Below are positions 56,614 through 64,000 of a stretch of 64,000 nucleotides of DNA, piece after piece. Source of the stretch: Symbiodinium microadriaticum. Lineage: Eukaryota > Sar > Dinophyceae > Suessiales > Symbiodiniaceae. Under the pieces are notes generated by a model. The model searched no databases, was not told the DNA's origin, and worked only from the letters and a program-made list of their open reading frames with translations. A program made the position numbers and the translations under genes. The DNA lies in contig LSRX01000126.1 in NCBI GenBank assembly GCA_001939145.1, positions 396,699-460,698 on the forward strand, given 5' to 3'. Position 1 is the first letter of the stretch; each line of letters begins with the position of its first letter.

Positions 56614-56774
56614 TTGGCGGTGGAAACGTTAGACAAGCTACAGTCAAAGTTTGACGAATGTGCAAGCAAGTTCGCAAAACTGGGCGTGGACATCAAGTAG
56701 TAGTTAACGGTGCCGCAAACAAAAAGGATGTGTCTGAAGCCATGTATCGGAGTATGATTCGGTGCTTCTCGTGA
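56614..56774 (+). CDS. coding piece with an apparent -1 frameshift
   Basis: The first frame reads VETLDKLQSKFDECASKFAK then LGVDIK and meets TAG at 56,698-56,700. The next frame is open across the same point and reads VVVNGAANKKDVSEAMYRSM then IRCFS with TGA at 56,772-56,774. Re-reading one base (the G at 56,697) would fuse both into one helical protein. An assembly error, a decayed gene or a real frameshift are all possible; there is no room for a normal intron. Confidence 0.45.
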
Positions 56775-57138
56775 TATTTCGCAAGGAGGTGTGAACTTCG
56801 ACGATGTTATACCGACTATTGAATCCAGCAATTCACTCGGGCATGGTTTTGGGGCTATGTTCCGCGTTTGCCAGCCATGCTTCTCAAACAAAGGCGAGGG
56901 CCCTCGAACGTGGCCTCTTCACAGGTATTAAGCTGACTCTGCATTTCATGTGGGTCATCTACACCACAAACCTCACCATTGCAAACACACGTGAAGTGCA
57001 AATAGATTTAAAACACACTGTTGGATTTGCTTGCCGGTCGTCATCTCAATTTACCTTATTCGCATGTATGAGCACAATGAGTTGAGGACCCGTTTCTAGT
57101 CTTAGCCTTCTTCGTTCATGAACATTCGCTTAAATCGG

Positions 57139-57250
57139 ACATGTAATGTGGGGCCTTAGCAAATAGAATAGGTTTTGGGCTATACTGTACTAGAATCAAA
57201 ACAGAAACCGCCCAAAATAGTATTGTTAATTAGCCAGGCCAGTTAGGCCT
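57139..57250 (+). repeat. dispersed repeat, second copy
   Basis: ATGTAATGTGGGGCCTTAG followed by a diverged GGTTTTGGGCTATACTGTACT matches 43,203-43,262 (ATGTAATGTGGGGGCCTTAG, GGCTTCGGGGTATACTACAG). The frame reads ALANRIGFGLYCTRIKTETA then QNSIVN, close to the recurrent GALIIR-GF-LYY peptide I recall from Symbiodiniaceae predictions. Confidence 0.55.
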
Positions 57251-57261
57251 CTATAGCATAC

Positions 57262-57560
57262 TGCCCCTTCTTGGAAAAGCATCGTTCTCTCGAAGAAGAT
57301 CTCCGGAAAGTGCATCTGTAGCCAAACCCTAAGCCTAAGTCCTTCCTCCCAGAAGCCCCGCTGCAAGCCCACAAACCCGCAAACCCCAGCCCTGCGTCCT
57401 TTCTCCCTGAAAACCTTTAAACTCGTTTCGTCCCCAAATACAGAAACCCTCAAACCTAACCCCTAAACCGAGCCATCAGTCTCCGAAGGGCATCAGCATC
57501 AGAACGGGAATGCTCGCGGGCCCCAACCTCCGCTTCAAGAGCTTTAAGCGGGTTTTGGAG
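57262..57560 (-). CDS. two minus-strand candidate exons
   Basis: Minus about 57,550-57,478 reads LKALEAEVGAREHSRSDADA then LRRLMA. Minus 57315-57262 (GGCTACAG acceptor, GCA|GTATGC donor) reads MHFPEIFFERTMLFQEGA. The intron between carries TTTAGGG-like words. A GC donor after ...RRLM would join them in phase 0. Confidence 0.4.
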
Positions 57561-57582
57561 TTTTTTTCCCTCCCACGTAGCA

Positions 57583-57928
57583 AGGACGAGCCCGCATTGC
57601 AGGGATTGGTTCAGAACAGAGGCACAGAACAGGACATGATCAGCTGTCTCAAGGAAAAGCTGGCAACCACATCCCAATTAGTATTGAGGACACCATTCAG
57701 GCGGACTCAGAAACCATCAAGGTTTTGGAGCACACAATTTATCGGTGTTCCCGTGCTGACCTTACAAGTATATCAAGACAGAAAGCGGGCTCAGAAGCGT
57801 TCTCACTCAGCACAGGAATAGTTAGGGATCAGGGTTTAGGGGTTGGGACATTTAAGGGGGTTTTTGACACTCACACTCGGACAAGCCTGGCAAGGTCTGC
57901 AGCGACACTGGTCTCATTGAATCGTTAA
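57583..57928 (+). CDS. 115-codon open frame, unknown protein
   Basis: Open from after a TAG at 57,580 to TAA at 57,926-57,928. Reads GHDQLSQGKAGNHIPISIED, TIQADSETIKVLEHTIYRCS and RADLTSISRQKAGSEAFSLS. The tail FDTHTRTSLARSAATLVSLN follows a TTAGGG-like insert, which may be a short intron. No family recognised. Confidence 0.45.
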
Positions 57929-58340
57929 CACTATACTCAGCATGCTTAGGGGGTTTAGGGTTTAGGGCTCAGGGCCTGTAATCTTCAAGAAGATTTCCCA
58001 CGGTTCAGAAGGTTTGGATGCACTGGAGACTTCAGGGTTCAGCTCCTGCCCCCAAACTTAAACCTGCAGACGAGATCTTCAACTCCACCCTGAACAGTCA
58101 TTGCCCCTAAAGGTCCACATCTAAGCCTCAACACCTGAAAATCGATCTCCTAAAGTTCACATTTGAAGCATCCAGTCCGAACCGTAAACCCTAAATCCGG
58201 TTTCCCTTCACTCCAACCTCTTTACCCGTTACCCCAGACCCCGACATTGACAAATACAACAAATTGAAGAAAGTAAAAACAGACGCTCCAACCACATACG
58301 TGCATCAGTACGATTAGCAGTACTGCCGCATGAAGAAGCT

Positions 58341-58426
58341 ATTACTACTGCAACTGCAACTGCTACTCCTCCTCCTCCTCCTCCTGCTGCTGCTGCTGCT
58401 GCTGCTGCTACTACTACTACTACTAC
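58341..58426. repeat. CTC/CTG/CTA trinucleotide microsatellite
   Basis: CTC runs, then CTG runs, then CTA runs. Its 3' flank GGTGCCACAATTGACGCCAT is shared, inverted, with the array at 59.15 kb. Confidence 0.9.
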
Positions 58427-58564
58427 CCGACGGTGCCACAATTGACGCCATGCTTCTCCTCACTTCAGGGCCTCAAACGTGTGGTTTTAGCAGGATTTTC
58501 GCCAAAGTCTCGAGGGTAGGTTCTGTTGTTTTTCCTGGGCAGAGGATTGGGGGGGTGGGGGGTG

Positions 58565-58809
58565 ATTGGTACACAGACACCCCGAACAATATCTCCACAA
58601 GAGCCGTTTTACTCGGTATTTACAGTACTTTCGTGATGGCGGACCATCTTATATGATGATGGTGAGCAAACACCACGCTTCTTCAGTGGGTTTTCCTGAT
58701 TCTGCGGGGGTGGGGGGGGGGGGGGGGGATGATGACGACATTGGTACACAGACACCCCGAACAATATCTCCACAAGAGCCGTTTTACTCGGTATTTACAG
58801 TACTTTCGT
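58565..58809 (+). repeat. exact 70-base direct repeat, 175 bases apart
   Basis: 58,565-58,634 and 58,740-58,809 are identical (ATTGGTACACAGACACCCCG ... GTATTTACAGTACTTTCGT). Both are preceded by a G-rich run and TTTTCCTG, so the duplicated unit is larger but diverged on the left. Confidence 0.9.
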
Positions 58810-59140
58810 ATTGAGGGCAGTGCAGGGGACAGTGCGCCTGACTCCAAACTGAGTGGGCCGAAAGAGCTTCAGAGTTTTCTTGATTTCTTATGACGATTAT
58901 GCTGACGATGACCATGACGATGATGATGATGGATATATACAAATAAATGGGTACACAGACAAGCTATCTATCTATCTGTCTATCGATAAACCTACCTCTC
59001 TCTATCCTTATTACGGACAAAGAAACACCTAAATCCTACCCTCGACACTCCTGCTGTTGCCTTGCGAAAAGTGCTGTAATTGTCGATGAAAACTCGTCCT
59101 GACAGCCACAAAAGCGTGGCGTCAAATACGACACCCGCGC

Positions 59141-59201
59141 CTACTACTAGTAGTACTAGTACTAGTACTAGTACTAGTACTAGTACTAGTACTAGTACTA
59201 G

Positions 59202-59237
<36 letters not shown>

Positions 59238-59244
59238 CACTACG

Positions 59245-59294
<50 letters not shown>

Positions 59295-59303
59295 GACGAC
59301 GAT
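59141..59303. repeat. ACT/AGT/ACG trinucleotide microsatellite
   Basis: TACTAG alternation followed by long ACT runs and GACGACGATG. Flanked by AAGCGTGGCGTCAAATACGA. Confidence 0.9.
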
Positions 59304-59374
59304 GCCGGCTGCTGCTGCTGCTGCTGATATTGCTTCTTCTTCTACTACGGTGACGGCAGTTTCTACTACCTCTA

Positions 59375-59900
59375 CTATACTGTGACGCCCTCGACGACCG
59401 CGACGACGAAAGCTGTTGCACTGATCCCACTAGTGCAATTATGAGGATGTGAAACATAGCTCACGCATAGAAGCTGAGCTTTGCAGTGCTTCCCGAAAAC
59501 ATTCGATAACCGAGCAGCAAAGTATACAGCAGCTGCCCGACGAGTTCCTCGGCAGAGCGCCCGAGAGACGACATCGAAACCGTCGGATGCCGTGAGCACA
59601 GCATGCAATTGGATCTCTGTATCGGCTGTAAAGTTCAGGGCATGTTTCTGAGCGCTTGCTGGTTGATCGGGAGGGTGCAAGTTGACAATACAGGCAGTGA
59701 GAAAAACGCGATCACCAGATCGACCATGTCATCATGGAGTCGGTTGCAAAAGTTGCCACGAATCTTGCCGCTACTGCAACGGCCGCTTGTGTGCCAGGCA
59801 TCGATGACAAAGACCCGGTAGTGGAAGACCTCCGAGACCTCGCTGATCCAGTTCTCAAGATCTTCCTTGGCAGTGCCGAGATTTGAGGCTTTAGGTTCAG
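59375..59900 (-). CDS. coding-like region open on both strands
   Basis: Minus frames: about 59,880-59,637 reads LGTAKEDLENWISEVSEVFH, YRVFVIDAWHTSGRCSSGKI and NRLHDDMVDLVIAFFSLPVL; about 59,640-59,470 reads LNFTADTEIQLHAVLTASDG and RRAAAVYFAARLSNVFGKHC in another frame. Plus frames: 59,699-59,884 reads MESVAKVATNLAATATAACV and DPVVEDLRDLADPVLKIFLG; about 59,470-59,596 reads HSITEQQSIQQLPDEFLGRA. I prefer minus because of its aromatic and cysteine content, but the sequence alone does not decide. Confidence 0.4.
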
Positions 59901-60010
59901 CGGGTTTGCATCTCGTACGATTTGCGGCTTTGTGGGCCTAAGATTCTAGTAGAAGGCTCTATGCCGAAGGTGTTCAAGACCACTTCAACACAAGGAAATG
60001 TCGATTCTGC

Positions 60011-60229
60011 GTGCGGTATGGGCCTTTGGGGCTTTCGGCCTCAGCTCAGGGCTTCATGGATGTAAGTGCTTCAATCTGCAGCCTTGGGGGATTTGGGCTT
60101 CGGATGCTTGTGTTCTTTCACCCCTTTATGCCAACTCAAGCTGGCTGTGTAGAGTTGCATAAACGGTTCTGTTTGCTGATGGCTTCCGGTCTCAAGGGAC
60201 TCCGGGACTCTGAGGCCGAGGTCGGCTAG
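60011..60229 (+). CDS. 72-codon open frame (strand uncertain)
   Basis: Plus frame contains MLVFFHPFMPTQAGCVELHK then RFCLLMASGLKGLRDSEAEV and TAG. The minus strand also carries a 101-codon frame (60,376-60,071: RIPDPTQEVRQKSKLPRLVA). Confidence 0.35.
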   Translation: MRYGPLGLSASAQGFMDVSASICSLGGFGLRMLVFFHPFMPTQAGCVELHKRFCLLMASGLKGLRDSEAEVG

Positions 60230-60606
60230 GGCGACAAGCCTTGGTAGTTTACTCTTTTGACGTACTTCTTGCGTGGGGTCTGGGATCCGATGGGGCATTC
60301 CTGCTGCGATTTTAGGTTTCAGCTTTGTCGAACCTATGCTAACACAATCCTTAGAAAGGCAGCATGAGTTCTGCATGAAAGACCAGCAATTCTCCCTGAT
60401 AGCTGCCTGCGCATGAAGGCTTGAAACATGTCGTACACCTAAAACTCGAAAACTTCCCTCTCTCTCTCTCTCATCTCCTTCTGCCCTTCCAAACCTTAAG
60501 ACCCTCCACCCTAAGCCCCGAAAGCCCTACCGGCTCCAATCGATTCCGTTAAAGCAAAGACTAACCGAACAGGTGCGGATTTCGGAAAACACACGAGGCC
60601 CCCGGT

Positions 60607-61330
60607 TGCGAACTCGTAGAAACTGAAATGGAGACCGTGCTTCTGAAACTTACAATCCCAGCAAGCCAGGTGCTACTAAGCCTCATGGAACACTTGCGCC
60701 GTCGCCGTGTGGCCATCTTTCGTGTCGGGGACCTCAGGGGTGTACGCAGCGAACAAGGGTGTCTTCGGACTTTATGGGTCTGGGGTTTCTAGGATCTTGG
60801 CGAGGCTTATGGTGGCTTGGTTTCAGCTCCACCGTTCAGGCACGGACTGTCGAAACAAAAACAAAGCAGTTTGGCGGTTCTGTTTTCCCGAGTGCTCCCT
60901 CCGGTTTCTCGTAATTCCCATCATAATCCCGCACACGCTTCATCGATTACATGAAAGCCTTCCTGGTGCTGAGACAAGGAAGACTCGCGAAGTTGATGCC
61001 GCAAATGCACCTTCTGCAGTCCTGGTATGAAGCACATGTGCAATGGTTTGAGGCTGATGCTCATCTAGTCTTTGATTTTAGCCTGCAGATACCTGAATAG
61101 TCAACGGCATGCAGACATTTGCGGCTCTGAATGTCAACATTTCAGGTGACACACTGCCTCTTCAAAAAGCCGTCCTGTCGAAGCATATTAAGCCCGCGCA
61201 CCCTGCGTTGAAGAACCGGACTCGCTCGAAGGTTCGAAAGCCGAAGCAGCAAGAACGAAGTTATCCAGCCAACCACGGCTATCACCGCAACTCAAGACCC
61301 AGAACGGCATACGGCCAGCCTCGCAAATAG
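60607..61330 (+). CDS. three-exon gene 3' end, basic C-terminus, unknown protein
   Basis: Exon about 60,607-60,741 reads ELVETEMETVLLKLTIPASQ then VLLSLMEHLRRRRVAIFRVG. Exon 60827-61024 (TTTCAG acceptor, CTG|GTATGA donor) reads KNKAVWRFCFPECSLRFLVI then PIIIPHTLHRLHESLPGAET. The last exon 61115-61330 (CATGCAG acceptor, TAG stop) reads TFAALNVNISGDTLPLQKAV and a strongly basic tail NRTRSKVRKPKQQERSYPAN. Exons 2 and 3 join in phase 0 over a canonical 90-base intron; the first donor may be after ...AIFR or ...DLRG. The basic tail suggests nucleic-acid or ribosome contact, but that is a guess. Confidence 0.5.
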
Positions 61331-61423
61331 AAGATGTCTTTGAAGCGCGGCCTGGGACAAATGCGATTTAGACAGCCATACCCGATGGAAACTCAAGCAA
61401 ACGAGCATGCCGTGACCGAAAGC

Positions 61424-61472
61424 AGCAGTAGTAGTGAAAGGAGCAGTAGTAATAGCTGTAGCAGGTAGCCGC

Positions 61473-61510
<38 letters not shown>

Positions 61511-61560
61511 CAGCAGCAGCAGCAGCAGCAGTAGTAGGAGCGGCAGCAGCAGTAATTGTG
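61424..61560. repeat. AGT/AGC trinucleotide microsatellite
   Basis: GTAGTAG and GCAGCAG runs. Its left flank GAGCATGCCGTGACCGAAAG resembles the flanks of the arrays at 58.4 and 59.15 kb. Confidence 0.85.
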
Positions 61561-61998
61561 GGGCAGCGGTAGTGGAAGTGGCGGTGCTCGCCGTCGTCAG
61601 AGGTGTTATTCGTCACCGTGGTAACGCAGGAATGGCAGGGGTTATTGTCGTCGCCACCCTTGTAGAGGCATCGTGATGGCAGGTGAGGCGGTCGAAGCGG
61701 TAGCACAGGCAGTAGTGCTTCCACCATCGTAGAATAAGGGATAGAATGACCAGAAGGAGGAGCGGAAGCAGCAACAATAGCAATAGTGACAACAGCTACA
61801 TTCAGCTATTAAAATTGCAATAATCGGCTTCGCCTTTCTCGCGAGAGGTTGAACCCCTGAAGCAGTGTGCTACCGGGGCTTCGGAGTTCAGAGTGTAGGG
61901 TATGAGTTTAAGGTCTGGGCTTTGATGTCTGGTGCCCTCCTACAAAAACGGCTGTAGTGCTGCAACAGCTTCAGGTGTAGGGCAGAGGAAACGCTTAG

Positions 61999-62217
61999 TT
62001 AGGGTCGTTCCTTAGGGATTTCGTATATAGATTCACAGACCCTCAAAAAACGCTTCTGGTAAAAGCCACAGGTTCACGCTTGAATCCCAGCTTGGTGTTT
62101 GTGCGGTTTCCGCGCTTACGAACCCCCTCAAAGACAGGACATGTTAAACTGCACTTGGGAGACCAGCATGTGCATGGTCTGGGGTTCTCGTTGATCGTAG
62201 TAGAACTTCTATCATGA
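61999..62217 (+). CDS. 72-codon open exon without ATG, unknown protein
   Basis: Opens after TAG (61,996) and stops at TGA 62,215-62,217. Reads FLRDFVYRFTDPQKTLLVKA, TGSRLNPSLVFVRFPRLRTP and VKLHLGDQHVHGLGFSLIVV then ELLS. Composition is even throughout; probably a C-terminal exon. No family recognised. Confidence 0.45.
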   Translation, partial: LGSFLRDFVYRFTDPQKTLLVKATGSRLNPSLVFVRFPRLRTPSKTGHVKLHLGDQHVHGLGFSLIVVELLS

Positions 62218-62369
62218 CCCAAATCGCAAAGAACCAAACCCCGAACCACTCTAAACCCCAAGCTCCGCAAGCTCCCCCAATGCCAAGCCCAAAATCCCAC
62301 TGGAGTAAACAGCTAAAGCCCGGAAGCCCCGAACCCTTCCCCAAACCCCTACCTCTTTGGAACACCAAA

Positions 62370-62428
62370 CCCTATAATATAATAAGAGATAAGATAAGAT
62401 AATATAATATAACATAATATAATATCTG
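62370..62428. repeat. AT-rich (ATAAT/AGATA)n patch
   Basis: TATAATATAATAAGAGATAA and similar units. Confidence 0.8.
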
Positions 62429-62846
62429 CACCTTTACAGGCCCCATACCTTAGCTCCAGAGGGAAAGTGGCCTGGAAGGACTGATTCGGGCGCGTCCATG
62501 ACCTCCTTCGAGCTATAGGCGCGAGAAGGTGCGCAGCCGTACATCTAATTCAAGTAAGACCCAACCAGGGGGTCAAACGGACAAAGTCCCAAAATCAAAA
62601 TCCTTATCGTAAGGACACCTCAAATCAAAGAGACACCCCTCTTTGCAAGACTCACCTGTTGGGACAGTGTTTTAGTTCAATGTCTGCAGGCTTGAAACGT
62701 ACAAAGTCAATCAGGGATGTAGCACAGGCGTATGTGATGGTACTATAACAGCATACGCCGGAACCGTATTCTCTGGGTAACGGCTCAGCGGGAGCGGCTG
62801 TAGTTCGGGGTCTGGGCTGTCGGGTTTACGCTTATGTCTCTAACGC

Positions 62847-63026
62847 ATGTCCTGCCTCTTGCGTGTTCTTTCTTGGCTTGAAAATCATTCGGTCGAGAAA
62901 CCACCAAATCAAAGATCAGCATCCAAGACTCTAATCCGAAAGATGCACCTATCCCAGGCATCGGAAGGCAAACACTTGGACTCGGTGCTCCTTGACGATT
63001 TGCAAACGCCAATCTACATCCAATAG
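62847..63026 (+). CDS. 59-residue open frame from ATG, unknown protein
   Basis: MSCLLRVLSWLENHSVEKPP, SASKTLIRKMHLSQASEGKH and LDSVLLDDLQTPIYIQ then TAG. The ATG has no proof as start; the frame may be an exon. A minus-strand frame over the same bases is the alternative. Confidence 0.35.
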   Translation: MSCLLRVLSWLENHSVEKPPNQRSASKTLIRKMHLSQASEGKHLDSVLLDDLQTPIYIQ

Positions 63027-63091
63027 ATTACATACTGACCACATTTCCAAGACCAAGACTCGAGGGGACTGCTACTTGCAAGGACTCTTAC

Positions 63092-63146
63092 GCCGCGCTG
63101 ATGAGCCTCATGAAACTTCGACAAAATCTGGTCATCTCCGGCTGAC
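63092..63146 (+). CDS. small candidate C-terminal exon
   Basis: After TTGCAAG reads DSYAALMSLMKLRQNLVISG then TGA. Confidence 0.35.
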
Positions 63147-63537
63147 CGTAGAGTTCAGCAAGGCAGCATTGAGGGCAAACACCTCAGATCGGATGTCCTG
63201 CGGAATCAGAGAGACCTGATCTGTTGGCCGCGATGGCACCGAGTCCTACAGGAGGACTATACTTCTCTTCAAGGTCGCCCAAAAGTCGTACCATCGGGTG
63301 CAATCTAGACATGCAAGCCCCAAATCTGCCGAATGGCGGTAGCAAAACAAAGCATATATGAATTGGGCACATGCACGTATGCATGTGCATGTAACCAAAA
63401 TTATGAGTCTTTAAGCTGGACACATTTAGGTTGATAAAACAGACATGCAGTTGCACATCTATAAAGACAGTTACATGCATGTATGATGCAGGGCTGCCAC
63501 ACCCCCCCTCCCCCCCCACCCCATGGTATCCCCCCCC
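63147..63537. other. spacer ending in C-rich text at a gap
   Basis: GCATGT/ACATGC words at 63,370-63,392 and 63,474-63,484, then C runs up to the first N. Confidence 0.5.
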
Positions 63538-63940
63538 NNNNNNNNNNNNNNNNNNNNNNNNNNNNNNNNNNNNNNNNNNNNNNNNNNNNNNNNNNNNNNN
63601 NNNNNNNNNNNNNNNNNNNNNNNNNNNNNNNNNNNNNNNNNNNNNNNNNNNNNNNNNNNNNNNNNNNNNNNNNNNNNNNNNNNNNNNNNNNNNNNNNNNN
63701 NNNNNNNNNNNNNNNNNNNNNNNNNNNNNNNNNNNNNNNNNNNNNNNNNNNNNNNNNNNNNNNNNNNNNNNNNNNNNNNNNNNNNNNNNNNNNNNNNNNN
63801 NNNNNNNNNNNNNNNNNNNNNNNNNNNNNNNNNNNNNNNNNNNNNNNNNNNNNNNNNNNNNNNNNNNNNNNNNNNNNNNNNNNNNNNNNNNNNNNNNNNN
63901 NNNNNNNNNNNNNNNNNNNNNNNNNNNNNNNNNNNNNNNN
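63538..63940. other. assembly gap (403 N) with inverted-repeat borders
   Basis: Left border ATGGTATCCCCCCC and right border GGGGGATACCATTGGGG are reverse complements of each other apart from one base. The gap probably spans a palindrome or foldback. Confidence 0.95.
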
Positions 63941-64000
63941 GGGGGATACCATTGGGGGGGTGGTGGCCCCGGACCCGAGAGCATGTATACACATGTGCGT

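Noticed and set aside
63184-63994. Long minus-strand frames spanning the second gap
   Set aside because: They consist mainly of N; the real sequence is unknown.
1-64000. CRISPR arrays, bacterial operons, promoters or terminators
   Set aside because: No regular repeat-spacer structure and no prokaryotic gene organisation; the window is eukaryotic nuclear DNA.

Overview
The window looks like nuclear DNA of a dinoflagellate, perhaps a Symbiodiniaceae-like species. The signs are: coding potential that comes only as short exons (about 30-200 bases) scattered through non-coding DNA; introns with GT, GC and apparently GA donors; telomere-type TTTAGGG/CCCTAAA motifs, intact and decayed, everywhere between and inside genes; and very abundant microsatellites. 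There are no operons, ribosome-binding sites, tRNA or rRNA genes, or CRISPR arrays that I can see. Two N gaps lie at 4820-5212 and 63538-63940. Gene calls were made by eye from reading frame, splice signals and intron phase. Only one gene is assigned to a family.

Layout. 1-6.3 kb: a six-exon plus-strand model for an unknown protein with a membrane helix. 6.3-28 kb: many isolated plus-strand exon candidates, pyrimidine and TATG microsatellites, and a CCCTAAA array near 26.2 kb. 28.07-30.08 kb: the best gene, a six-exon seven-helix TMEM198-like (DUF4203) membrane protein. 30.18-32.25 kb: a strikingly AT-rich island with inverted GC skew and short hairpins. 32.3-34.1 kb: decayed coding sequence. 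36.2-37.9 kb: plus-strand exons including a membrane-protein C-terminus. 38.0-38.7 kb: a three-exon minus-strand gene. 39-49 kb: mixed plus exons and minus-strand membrane-helix exons. 49.5-53.1 kb: plus-strand exons with canonical splice sites. 53.5-54.3 kb: minus-strand membrane exons. 55-63 kb: further plus-strand gene ends, trinucleotide-repeat elements and a stretch open on both strands.

The genes do not form an evident pathway. Several exons encode membrane helices, so a number of unrelated integral membrane proteins are likely. The most interesting items are the AT island with its neighbouring pseudo-coding block, telomere-like repeats lying inside introns and at splice boundaries, a microsatellite-carrying repeat family with a shared flank, and an apparent -1 frameshift near 56,697. 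Isolated exon calls with low confidence may be chance open frames.
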